Made by a program: the position numbers and the translations under genes. From Lentinus brumalis (taxonomy: Eukaryota > Basidiomycota > Agaricomycetes > Polyporales > Polyporaceae): a stretch of DNA of 64,000 nucleotides. The DNA is taken from positions 620,001 through 684,000 of the forward strand of contig MARA01000009.1 of the NCBI GenBank assembly GCA_001792895.1. The letters run 5' to 3'. Shown piece by piece: positions 23,301-33,900 of the stretch (position 1 is its first letter; every line of letters starts with the position of its first letter). The notes below the pieces were generated by a model. The model had not been told where the DNA came from. It searched no databases and saw only the letters and a program-made list of their open reading frames with translations.

Positions 23301-23502
23301 TCTTCATTCCAAGCCGTCTTCTTGTTCGCGCGGCCGTTTCTCCATGCCGCTCATCATGCATTCTCGTTCAGCGTTCAACGATCTTTCCTTGACCCGCCTA
23401 CGCCCGCGAGCTGTGCATCTGTGCATATGTTGACTTGTCCTCTTCCGCGCAGTTCAGGAACACATCTTCAAGAAGAATCTCGAGGCTACCGGCATGGCGT
23501 AG
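20312..23502 (+). CDS. Divergent heterotrimeric G-protein alpha subunit
   Basis: Membrane-associated signalling GTPase of the Galpha family, 480 aa instead of the usual ~353. Eight exons give an unbroken frame: 20312-20522, 20593-20613, 21280-21859, 21912-22030, 22082-22426, 22484-22566, 22628-22661, 23453-23502. The P-loop is GQSESGKST (usual GAGESGKST) and is interrupted by an intron. The helical domain holds a long acidic/Ser-rich insert (about residues 105-240). Switch I keeps Arg and Thr (RARLRTLG). Switch II reads DVGGSR, with Ser at residue 326 where the GTP-hydrolysing Gln normally lies. The nucleotide-base motif is NKCD, and the G5 region is SVVDTKAT. The C-terminus NLEATGMA lacks the pertussis-toxin Cys. 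MGKRS places Gly2 for possible myristoylation, but Ser is at position 5 and not 6. This resembles the atypical Galpha classes expanded in basidiomycetes. Confidence 0.9.
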
Positions 23503-24836
23503 GCCTGCTTGCCGGCTGGGGCTCTCATCGCATCGGCGCCCGCGAGGACCCACGTACAACGCCCGCCCCCGCGAACCTCCATTCGATTTTGGAAAGCGCG
23601 AGTCCCCGCATGCCCACGTTCCACGCTCTTGTAACTCCGCAGGAGACTACCGAACACCTGCTCTTTTTTTTGAGGTGAGCATCAATTCGGGCCCCGCGCC
23701 GCTCTTCTCTTCTCCTCTTTCTTCGTCTCAGCGTCGACGGCGTGCATCGTTCTTCGTCCAAGCGCAGCTATCCTCCTCCCAAACCTTTTTCTGCCGCTTC
23801 TGTTTTCATTCCTTTACAAATGCTCTTGCTTTTGCTTTCTTGGGTTTCGCGTGGTCGCGCAGAACGGAAGGCTGATTGAGGACGATTCGCTCTGCAGAAT
23901 TATTGCTATAACTATCGCCGGCCTGAACAGTCTCTCTTGCATCGGGGTCACCCTCCGCGCGCGCACATATATGTACCATATGCGGAACTCTATGACGGAC
24001 GTACTGGACGTACTCGCTCTTACGCGCCTGTCCCATAACCGCTATCTTGTGTCGGTTTACGAATTTCCTGGTCCTTAATCGGAAACCCCATCTGCCAACT
24101 TCGCCATTCCATCGCGGGACGCGCCCACTCCGCGTCCATATCTCTGCGCCTCCTCGATTCCTCATCGTTCCGCCCGTCAGGCGGTTGCCCACATCTGCAG
24201 AACCTTTGGTCCCTCCGTTCGGGACTCGTCGTGATCTCATCTGTTCCATCCTTACCTCACTCGTACGACTATCTCTGGGTCCTTTTTTCTCGCGTCTCCT
24301 CCTTGCTGTATTCGTAGTTGTTGCACATATGCGCTTTGCCCGTCGTGTTTGGGCCTGTTTGGGTGCGGACGTTCCCTCTCCCTCTCTCCTTTCTTTGTTG
24401 CTACGGTAGTGTTGTACGGGATAATAGACGCGGGATTTCTTGTTCTTGTTCTTGGACATTGCCCGTTCGCTGCAGCAGGACTAGCCCTTGACTTCAGCCT
24501 TTTCGACGGCAAGGTGAGGCTAATTCTGGAGATATGTCCGCGATCGTAACTTCCATCGGTGCCAGTAACTCGCCAGTAAAGAGTGCACACGCAATACTAG
24601 GTCTTGGGGCATTAGACATGCATTGACGGACGGAGTACTGTACGAGCTAAGGGACAGTCCATGTGAGGCAGGTCGTGGCGTGAAGATCATGGATCCTGTG
24701 GTAGTACATGTGTTGTGGGATGCTGCGGTATACGGCGCCAATATGCGATTGCGACATCTAGACTGACGGTGCGCCAGAGGATAGGGAGACGAGACACGGA
24801 TATGGTCCATGGGTTCTCTGCAGTGCATGTACACGC
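23503..24836. other. Pyrimidine-rich Galpha 3' flank and intergenic sequence
   Basis: Strongly C/T-rich on the plus strand (with mirrored purine-rich open frames on the minus strand, such as 23806-24459). It looks like 3' UTR and spacer. No gene recognised. It lies between a plus-strand and a minus-strand gene end. Confidence 0.4.
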
Positions 24837-27047
24837 TCAGTATGCCGCGAGCAGCTTCGGCTGGCGCTTGAACCGGGCTACGGGCGAGACGCGTCGTTAG
24901 CGTCACCGTCATCCCCAGCGATGGATAAAGATGTCAGGATGGAATCTTGGCGCGCACTCACCGTACAGCAGACACAGAGCTCCGAGGATCTGGACGGAGC
25001 CCGAGTACACGGCGACGACACGCCAACTGTTCCCTGTTGCGCCGAGGATGGCGCCCCCGATGGGCGCACCGGCCGCATAGCCTGTGACCGGAAGTTGTCA
25101 GCGTCCGTACCCTTGGGTACTCCGCGGAGATGCAACATGTGGGTGGGCGTGAGAGGGCGTGAGATGGCGAGGGAGAGCGACGCGGGAAGAGCAGAGAGGC
25201 AGCACGAGACCTGGAAGACGTACCAGGCGCGTTGAATAGCAGGAGGAGGCCGGAGAGCCCAGCGAGCCTGTCTGCGCCGTACACCTTGGCAGCGACTGCC
25301 GACACAAGCGAGAGGAAGCAGCCGCAGAAGAAGCCGTAGAGGATGGCGAATACCATCTGGGGACCGACGTGAGCATCAACGATCACAGCCAGGCGCACGG
25401 GAGAAGGGAGGAGGACACATACGATCCCTGCGTACGTCGACACGAACGTCCATACGACCAGCTGCGTCAGACCGGAGAGGGTGATCGCGACCCAGAGGGC
25501 ATTCACCGGGCCGAGCTTGTCCGCGGCGAACCCGACGAGGATGCGTCCCAGCGCGGCGGAGACGTTGAGCACTGTGAGGGGAAGTGCTGACATCTGTTGA
25601 TTGAAGGTCGTTGTACTTCAGCATCGGAAGCGAGGGGGACGACGGCATACGCACCAGCTCGCTCAATCCGGGAGCCTTCTCGACCGTGAACGTCGGGAGG
25701 AGGAAGATGGGCCCCAGGTAACCGCTGGGAAGGGGCGCAGGTACGTCAGATAGGATCGTATGTCTGTATAGGTGAAGTGGAGAAGCACGCACAAGACGGT
25801 GAAGAAGAAGCAGAGTGCCAAGCTCCAAAAGACCGGGTCCCTGAAGAAAGCTCGGTCATACCAAACGATCGCCGATCGCTTGCTCGCAGGCCTGCGCTCT
25901 TCCATCATCAGGTATCCCACAGTGAAGGACACTGCGTCGATGGCGGTGAAGATGGCCAGAGATTTACGCAGTCCGATCGTTGAGAGCATCTCCCGATAGA
26001 CGAGGGACGCGATCGCCCCGCCTATGAGGTGTGTTAGCACCTGTACCTTAGACTGGACCGCGGTACATTGGAAGAGAGCGAACCTATGGAGCTGCCAGCT
26101 ACGACGATACCGGTGGCGAAAGCCCGGTGGCGCAAGAACCATTGCGATGGCAACGCAACCTGAAGTGAGTCAATGAAATGAACACCGGACCGAGATGAAC
26201 GTCACATACAATCAATGGGAAGATGAGCGCGTCCGAAAGACCTTGCATGAGTCCCTGCAGGCCTGTCAGATGGTGACCGGACTGTATACGCGCGGAGGTC
26301 GCACCATCGTGATGAAGAAGTGCCAGATCTCCGTGCAGAAGGCCGAGGCGAGCATGCTTGCGACCCAAATGACGGCGCCGGCGGCGAGCAATGGCTAATG
26401 GACGGATAGGGGGGTCTGTCTCTGGCAAACGGACTCCCATGGTGGGCCTCATACCTTGTATCCACTGTACAGCGTTCAGCGAGCTGTACGATACCCGAAG
26501 TGTGACCTTATACGTACTATCGGTCGGCGAGTTTCCCTGCGACGATGCCGCCAATAGTCATGATCTGCGACGCAGAATGAGCTGGACTGGGACTAAAGGT
26601 CGAGGGCTGAGCCTTACCAGACATGGCATGCTGCCCAACGTAGTCAAGACAGAGTCTGGAGTCCCGGGAAACATATGTTCTCGGAAATACTCCTCTGTCA
26701 CGCCCCATACCTGTAACCGATCAGCACAGGTCGGTGTCAAGGGAGGTGATATTGCTACTCACCAGGCTAGGATCCGGGTAACATGCGACGTTAATTTGGT
26801 GTCAGCACCGGCTGAAGGAAAACACATACCCCCATCCCACTGTCGCAGCTGAAAAGACGAAACATCCCAAGGCGACAACCCATCCACGGCCGCCGTCAGG
26901 AAACGTATCCTCATACGAGCACCCCTTCTCCGACAGCTCATCACCGGAGGACTCCAAAGAGGGTGGCGCCTCTACCAGTTCAGCCCGCGCTCTCTTGGGC
27001 GTCAACTTCTCCTGTGCTTCTTCCCGTGTGGAGGACTTGCTGTTCAT
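24837..27047 (-). CDS. MFS transporter, monocarboxylate-porter (MCT/MCH) type
   Basis: Twelve-helix plasma- or vacuolar-membrane transporter of the fungal monocarboxylate-transporter-like family; the substrate is unknown. The start at 27047 gives a hydrophilic acidic N-terminus (MNSKSSTREEAQEKLTPKRA) followed by the family hallmark FPDGGRGWVVALGCF at the first transmembrane helix. Later exons give VLNVSAALGRILVGFAADKL (the loop after helix 8) and MVFAILYGFFCGCFLSLVSA. They end with GYAAGAPIGGAILGATG, then SWRVVAVYSGSVQILGALCL. The last intron joins LLY to ARFKRQPKLLAAY, with the stop at 24837-24839. There are many short introns. The central loop after helix 6 includes EERRPASKR. Confidence 0.87.
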
Positions 27048-28406
27048 GGTATCTCTGATCTCTTGCTGTCAATCTTGAGCGATACGCAGGTAGGACAAGA
27101 GAATAAGCAAGACTTAAGTTAGCCGAGAAGTGGGGAGAGGCGCGTGAGACGGAGAAGGTCGACGCCGCAGGTGTATGTCGCAGAATGTCCCCAGCAGCGG
27201 CGACGTCGAGGCGTCGAGTTATATACGACCAGAAGAGTAGGCTCCCGGCGCAGCACCGCCGGCGATCAGACAGGAGGAAGCCCAGCGCACCCGGGTACTG
27301 GGAACGCAGAGCGTGTCCTAGATTGGAGCGCCAGGCATCGCGCCAGCGACACATCCCGGATCGCCATTCCTGACAGGTAACCCGTGGCCGCTCAGCTGCA
27401 TTTGCACCCCGTCAAGACGTCAGCTCTCGCCTTGGGCCGTCGCCTGTGCTGCTTCTCGCTGTAATTGCGAATTATGTCAGGCTCTCGAGCTTGAGAACGC
27501 ACCACGCGGGGACCTTCGCCCTTCCCGTCTTCTGCGTTATGTGATACCAGGGCTTCCGCACCATGAGGCGCATGTCCTGCTCGTGTCTATCTTGCCCGAC
27601 AGGGAGACGCGCCTCGCCGCCGAGTCCCGACCCGACGAGGTGCCCGCGCACGCAGCTCGTACGCCAGCCAGACACCGTCTGGCGAGATGGAGGCGAGAGT
27701 TCCGACGCGGGCTTCGCGAGCGTCTGGCACAGCTTGATGTGGCAATTGGCAGCGTGCGAGTGCTCGTCCAGCGAACGCCACCCTGCTCTTGCACCCATCG
27801 TTGGGGTCATGTCAACGCCCGACATACACTACCGTCCTTATGCCGAGTGCCAGGACACCTGACGCCGCCAAAATGTCGCCGGAGGAGAGGGTTGGACGGG
27901 TTCTGCCTGTCAACACTAGGAACCTGTACAGCTGTCAGTGTCACTTCGGACACTCCTCGTGGCCGCCTCGCGCCGTCGTGTATCATAAAACCGCGAGATT
28001 ACCGGTGTATGGAATCGTGCATACCGTTTGGGGAGCGCTGCGCCATAGAGATGCGTCTGTGTGCCGCCAAGGGCGCGAGACTACCCATCCGCGACACCGT
28101 AGGGACGGATCGCGGATGGTATCTGACCCAACTGTGTTCGATCTCGACCGCCCACAGGAGACCGGATCTCGACGCCTGCTTCGTGCTTCGTTGTATTCGA
28201 GCGGCACCACTGTCGTCTTCGCTGCTAGGCGGGTGGGTTCCGATGGACGGCTGCTGTCTGCGGGGTCTCGCGAACACGACGGGGCAGAATCAGCACGACA
28301 TTCTGGGGAGCGAGAAGGAAGATGAGCGCCCGTGCAATCGCCGACTCCTTCAATGTCCGTGTTCCACGCTGCATTCTATACGTACACACCACATCCAGAT
28401 CTCCAC
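27048..28406. other. Intergenic or unassigned stretch
   Basis: The first ~400 bp is presumably the transporter promoter. Between 27472 and 28406 there are open frames on both strands (minus 27472-27825 ending in KVPAWCVLKLESLT; plus 27541-28593). None matches a family I recognise, and they contradict each other. A small unrecognised minus-strand gene ending at 27472 is possible. Confidence 0.3.
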
Positions 28407-30473
28407 CTATGCCGTTACTCTGTCTCCAAACCAGCGCACCGCGGCGCTCACGCCAGCAGCGAGGAGGAACGCCCCGTCGAAGAGGGAACCGAAAAACTGG
28501 TATTCGGGTAATGTCGAGAAGAGGTTCACGATGCCTGCGTCGGGGTCGGTGTCTGGATGCGTTGGTGGCGGCGGGAACGAGGTGCGGAGCTGAATCAAGG
28601 TTGACAGCAGATAGATGCCCTGTACAACCATGAGCAGGTGCGAAGATGGACGAGTCAGCCACGAATCCACGTACCATGACTTGCGCTAGCGTGAGCAGCA
28701 TAAGGGATGCCCCCAGCGATCGGCTAGACACACGTAAAACCTGGCAGCATGTCCGATGAGTCACGTCATTGGTGGACGACTACTAAGAGACCGGTGACAC
28801 GTACGCTCGCTACGCCTCGGAGAACCCGCCGGATGCTGCTCAGGATGATCACACCCACCAGAGCTAGGCTAATTTGACGCGAGATCACCGCTACCTTATC
28901 TTGCGGAAGGTGCACGAAAGGCAGGAAGGAGACCATGTATGCGAGCACGAAGCTGACAACGTCCGCGCTCGTCGATGCGGACTCTCCCGGCGCAGAAGGC
29001 GGAGATCGTGGCAAGATGAGGCTTACGATCGACTCCACGGACCGTCAGCGACCCATCTTCGTGCGCCGCTCCAAAAGGCACTCACACTGAATATGCGGTA
29101 TACACAGTAGACGGCGAATAATCGACCGCCCGAGTTGAAGAGGCGACCAGCGACAGTCTTGGAGAACTTTGCGCCTGCTTGTTGTTGCTTCAGCACGTCC
29201 AGGTTGCGCGACATCTCGCATTCGAGCGCTTGCAGACCCGCGACTTCTTGCGCAAGGGAGGATGCCTCTGTGCCCGGATGAGCACAATATCGAGGAGTCG
29301 TACGATACAAACGCACCACTGCTGCCTTGGAATGTCGGTAAAGCACGGTACAGCCAGTTCGACGATTGTGCATCGCCTTTCTGTTACAAGGTGAACAACC
29401 ATTCCGGCCGTACATGAGGCTGCGCGTACCTTGGACGCCTCGAGCGTTTGAAGCTCCTTCTGACGTCTCGCGAGGTCTTCACGCACACGTTGCAGGCCAG
29501 CCTCGGCAGTACGGACTTCTTCGTCCGTCGCGCGAGTCCTGCACAAGATCTCGGTCCTCGGTCATCAAGCGCGTGTTCGAAGGGCATGGATGCGTACCTC
29601 GAATTGCCAGAGAAGACGGGAAAGAAGTCCCAGGCGGTATCAATCGCTCCGAAGCCAGACAGCGCGCCGAGGATTACAATTCCAATTACGGTCAAACGCG
29701 ATAGGGTGGAAGCCATCACGTTGTGCGCCGGCATGTGTGGTGGAAGCGGCACGTAGGACAGTGCGAGGAGGAATAGGAAGTTCGGGATGAGGTATAGCAA
29801 GAGGCTCATGGAGACAGTTCGTTGGCGAGAGGATGGCACTGGATGCTTCTTGTTGAGTGACACATACGACAACTCTGGGACGGATACTCACTTCCGGGCG
29901 GTGTTGACCTGTAACTGAGAACAATACTGTAGGATAGGGGAATTACAAGTACGATGGCGATTATGAGGATACATAGAGACACCTTCCAGTTGAAGAGGCG
30001 TACACTGACACCACAGCATGAGCTACTATCAGCCAATTCTTCCGCGTGATAGCAAACGCACCGTGGGTGGAATAGTTCCAAAGCTTGGCATATAAGGAGG
30101 AAGAACAAGATGCAGCTCTCAGAGAAGCATAGTGAAAACAAGGCTCTCGAGAGGGCTGAGTGAAAAGCTCGTTTTCTGGAGACAGCTGGAACAGTCGTCG
30201 CGCTAGATGGGGCAGGCAGAACCTCCAGCTCAGTTTCTCCAGCATCAAACATCACAACAGGCGTGCCCGGGTCGGGAGAAGTCTTCACGGAAAGGTCTTG
30301 AAGGTCATGGTAGAGGTGGCGTAGGAGGTATCTCCGTGACGCGTAAAATAGCAATGCCCTGTCATGAAGCACTTAGAAGACACGTACCAACGCCCTTGGA
30401 ACTGACTCAACTACCTGTATCCCACCAGGACCGCGGATTGAAGTCCGTAAACGCTAACGCTTGCAGATGCCAT
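28407..30473 (-). CDS. GPHR: Golgi pH regulator (GPHR/GPR89 family) membrane protein
   Basis: Polytopic membrane protein related to GPHR/GPR89, an anion channel needed for Golgi acidification in animals and to plant GTG proteins. Exon 1 (30415-30473) encodes MASASVSVYGLQSAVLVGY. After a 56-nt intron comes RALLFYASRRYLLRHLYHDL. Several hydrophobic segments follow, including NWKVSLCILIIAIVLVIPLS and LSRLTVIGIVILGALSGFGA. The diagnostic cytosolic motif LQALECEMSRNLDVL, then FSKTVAGRLFNSGGRLFAVY, then CVYRIFS is at 29100-29240. The C-terminal ABA_GPCR-type part has SFVLAYMVSFLPF, GVIILSSIRRVLRG and EYQFFGSLFDGAFLLAAG, stopping at 28407. The start was chosen because it splices in frame to the conserved SRRYLLRHLY helix. 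Confidence 0.9.
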
Positions 30474-30996
30474 CCCGGCAAGCCGTGCCTCTGACGACTT
30501 TCAGTACCCCCACTTGTGAGTGCAGTAACAGCGGAGCACAAGAATAAGAAGTAGCAGAACAGATTTCAGAAGATGCGACCTTGAGTGTGCATTCGGTGAA
30601 GCGGGATGGTGACGGTAGGAAGCAGAGACTCAGATCTCAGAGGCTGCGCCGGCAAGCGCGGGCGCTCCTGCCCGGATTGACTTCTCTTCCGTGACAAAGT
30701 CGGTAAACAGAATGTAAGTACGGTATTTATGTGGAGGACGACCAGGTAATAAATCGTCCAGTTCATCCTGACAAGGCTTCGTGGATGGTGGTTATGACGT
30801 TCAATCGGCTCGGTTTCCCTCGAGTAAGTATCGATGCTCCCGTTCAACTTGAAGCAACTTAGCAAGTGCACAGTCATGCTAACTTTCTAAGGGCCGGTTG
30901 AACGATTCAGAGCATGTGTCGACGGTACCAATGTTTCGCGAGATCGTACATGTAGAGTACACCTGTAGCTGTCCAGGCTCGGATATGGAGTCAATA
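30474..30996. other. Intergenic spacer
   Basis: Between the GPHR start and the NLR stop. It probably carries the GPHR promoter. No gene recognised. Confidence 0.4.
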
Positions 30997-33900
30997 TTAG
31001 ATAACCTGGGCTGAACGCTCGCTATGTAGTTGTAAAGGGTAGTCTCTCTCAACAGTCTGAAGGATCTTCAATCCATCCACTGTCGTGCCGATGACGATCT
31101 TGTCCCTGTTCACGGACATCGTGCCCTTGCGGGAATAGGAACGGGTGTTCCTTGGGTACCTGTAGTCGGGCGGCACCCACCCCATGCGAACTGCTGGTTC
31201 ACTGCCCTTGGCGGAGTATACCCATCCGTCGCGCACATAGAGCACGGGCGGCGAGCTGGGTTGCTTGGCGGCGTTTAAAGGCAGGAACTCTGAGCTATTC
31301 CCAATATACGCGTAGCTGGTCTCGGAGACGATTGCATGGCCATCTTCAGAGAAAGCGACATGCTCGATAGGATATCGATCTCCTGCGGGCACCGTAAAGA
31401 GGGTCGCCGAGGGGCCAGATCCTGTGCGAGCACGCAGCGGAGAGATACCCGTCCTCATATACGCGACATCGTAGAGGTTGACGAGGCCATCTCTCATGCC
31501 GGCCAGCGCCCTACTGGCATCGCTCGAGAAGCAAAGGGACGTGACCACGTCCTGCATGTTCTCCAGCCACAGGACCTGTCGGGACGACGCATCGATGAGT
31601 CGCAGCGTAGGGAACGCTCCTTGATTTCTTGGTGCGAATGCATCGTCGTGGAAGGGATACTGCATATAGCGCGGTGGTTGTGTGGGAGGAATACGACTGG
31701 GAAAGTCGTCGCCGGGATATATGTCAAGAGAGCCAGCTAGGATGAGGGTGGAATCAGACGAGACAGCGAGGGTGAGGATGGCACCATAAATGCGTTCGTC
31801 GTCCGCTCCGGGTGAAATCGAGTAGACGAGCTCCGACGTGGGAGTCCACTGCAGCCAGCGGGAGCAACTCAGCGCGTGTCGCGAGATATGTCCCCGACTG
31901 TCTCCAGCGATGACATAGCGCTCATCCTGGGTGAACACTGCAGCCGTCCACAGGCCGCGGGTGATCTTCTTGACCTCATCCACGGCTAGGTCTAGGGAGC
32001 GAAGCGGCCGCTTCCACCCAGACTGCGTGGTGTCGCAGATCTTGAAGTGGGTGTATGATCCGCCCAGAGTCCAACCCCTGGGCGAGGTTAGGAGGTTCAG
32101 ATCGATGTGGGCCGCCGCGAAGTATCGTCCGCTGGGGGAGCATGCGAGGCATGTCGTGAGGATGTTAGAGTTGTCGATGGCGGACGTGAGACCAATACCT
32201 CTCGACATATTAGAAAGGTCGTGGATCTTGGTCGACATGTTGTAACCAGCGGTTGCCAAGCGGGTACCATCATTGGTGAAGACGGCAAAACGTGTGACGA
32301 CGTCTGCATACCGCAGGCTCTCTTCAGTCTGCGACCGGAAGAGGTTCACGGGATTGACGACGTAGCGCGACAGCGATGACGCAGCTCGTGCGAACATGCC
32401 AGTGCCAACAGAATCATCAATGAGCCCAGCGCAAGCGGGCATAACGGTCCAGATACGGATGAACTGGTCACCGGCTGTGACGACTTGGGTACCGTCAGGA
32501 GAGAATTGCAGGGAAAGGACCCCCCCACCGTGCGCACCAACGGATGTCAGGTAGTTCCCGGACGTGACATCGTACAACTGGAGCGTGTTTCCAGCCCCAT
32601 TGTCCAGTGCACAGTCGGTAGCGATAATCTTGTCATCCGGAGAGAAGTCGAGAGCCATCCAGGTAGACTCGAGAGGCCGCCGTCCAAGTTGGGTCAAAAG
32701 GCAAGGACGGGTGCTAATGCTGCGGATGCGAGACCAACTTCCTCTATCCCACAGATGGAGCAGTCCGTCAGAACACGCGGAAGCAATGATCTTGTCGCTG
32801 TTCGAGACTGCGATGTTGACGATAGGTTGGGTGTGATAGAGTTCGCCGTTTTCGAGGACCTGCCCAGTTTTGGCATCGATTACTGTGCACTTGAGGTGCA
32901 CAGCCATGAACAGCAGAGCACTGTCGCGGCTAAAGGAGATACCGCGGCATGGCCGCTTCGATGCGTACTGCAGGACTTCGTGCACTTCGTCTGGAAGACC
33001 CCACACGATGGCCTCGCCGTCGTTGGAGCAGGTGGCTGCATAGCGACCGTCCGGAGAGACCACCACTCGATTGACGACATGCTCTTGCTCTTGCTCTTGC
33101 TCTTGCTCGTGCTCGTGCCCGATGGATGACAGCTTTTCCCCGGTGTAGACGTCGAAGGTGTGAAGAGCTGTGACGCCATCATTGGGATGAAAGATGCCGC
33201 AGAGGATCTGCTGGTTATCCGCGGAGAACGCAACACAGACCTGCTCGGTCGGCCGGTCCGGCGAGTCCTCCGGCTCGCCCTCGTGCTCGCTGCAGCTCAG
33301 TTTGCGCAGCATGATCCCGGTCCTGGCATCCCATATGCATGCGTAGCCCAGATAGCTGCCTGATGCGAGGAGCCTGCCGTCACGCGAGTACGTCACCGAG
33401 GGCACACGGAACGTCCCTGCATCCATTGTCACGGTGTTCAGACTCCAGTGCGTTCGATTTCCGTGACGCAGAAGAAGGCCGCGGCTGAGAGGGGGGAGGT
33501 CGTTGGAAAGGTACTGTCGCAATAAGGGACTGAGGCTTGGGCAGAATGACAGTGTACAACGATACACTTCCGACCATGAGATCGAGTAGGCAGGATAGAA
33601 GGAGCGGACAGCCTGTCCGCATTCGTACAGCAAGGTAGCTATAGCTTCCGTAGAGGGAGTAGGGGGTAAGTGCTGCAGGTCTGTTAGTGCTTTTTCATTC
33701 ATGTTAGAGTACATTGATGCGTACCTCAACAGCTGCGTGCGCGGAAAGCAAAGAGTCCAGCATGATATCGCCGCCACTGCGGAGTAGGCTGAGCACCGAC
33801 AGCCAGTCCAAAAGGTTAAACTTGCAGAATTCCTCGAGAGATAGCAAGAGCTCCTCGTCCATATCGGCGTGAGCTAGGTGGTATGACCAGTGATAGCAAG

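Noticed and set aside
27541..28593. 350-codon plus-strand open frame
   Set aside because: It overlaps the certain C-terminal exons of the GPHR gene on the other strand and has no domain; most likely a chance frame.
33704..33777. Overlap of the NACHT and WD40 open frames as evidence of two separate genes
   Set aside because: A 52-nt GT-AG intron (33673-33724) joins them in frame, so they are one NLR gene.
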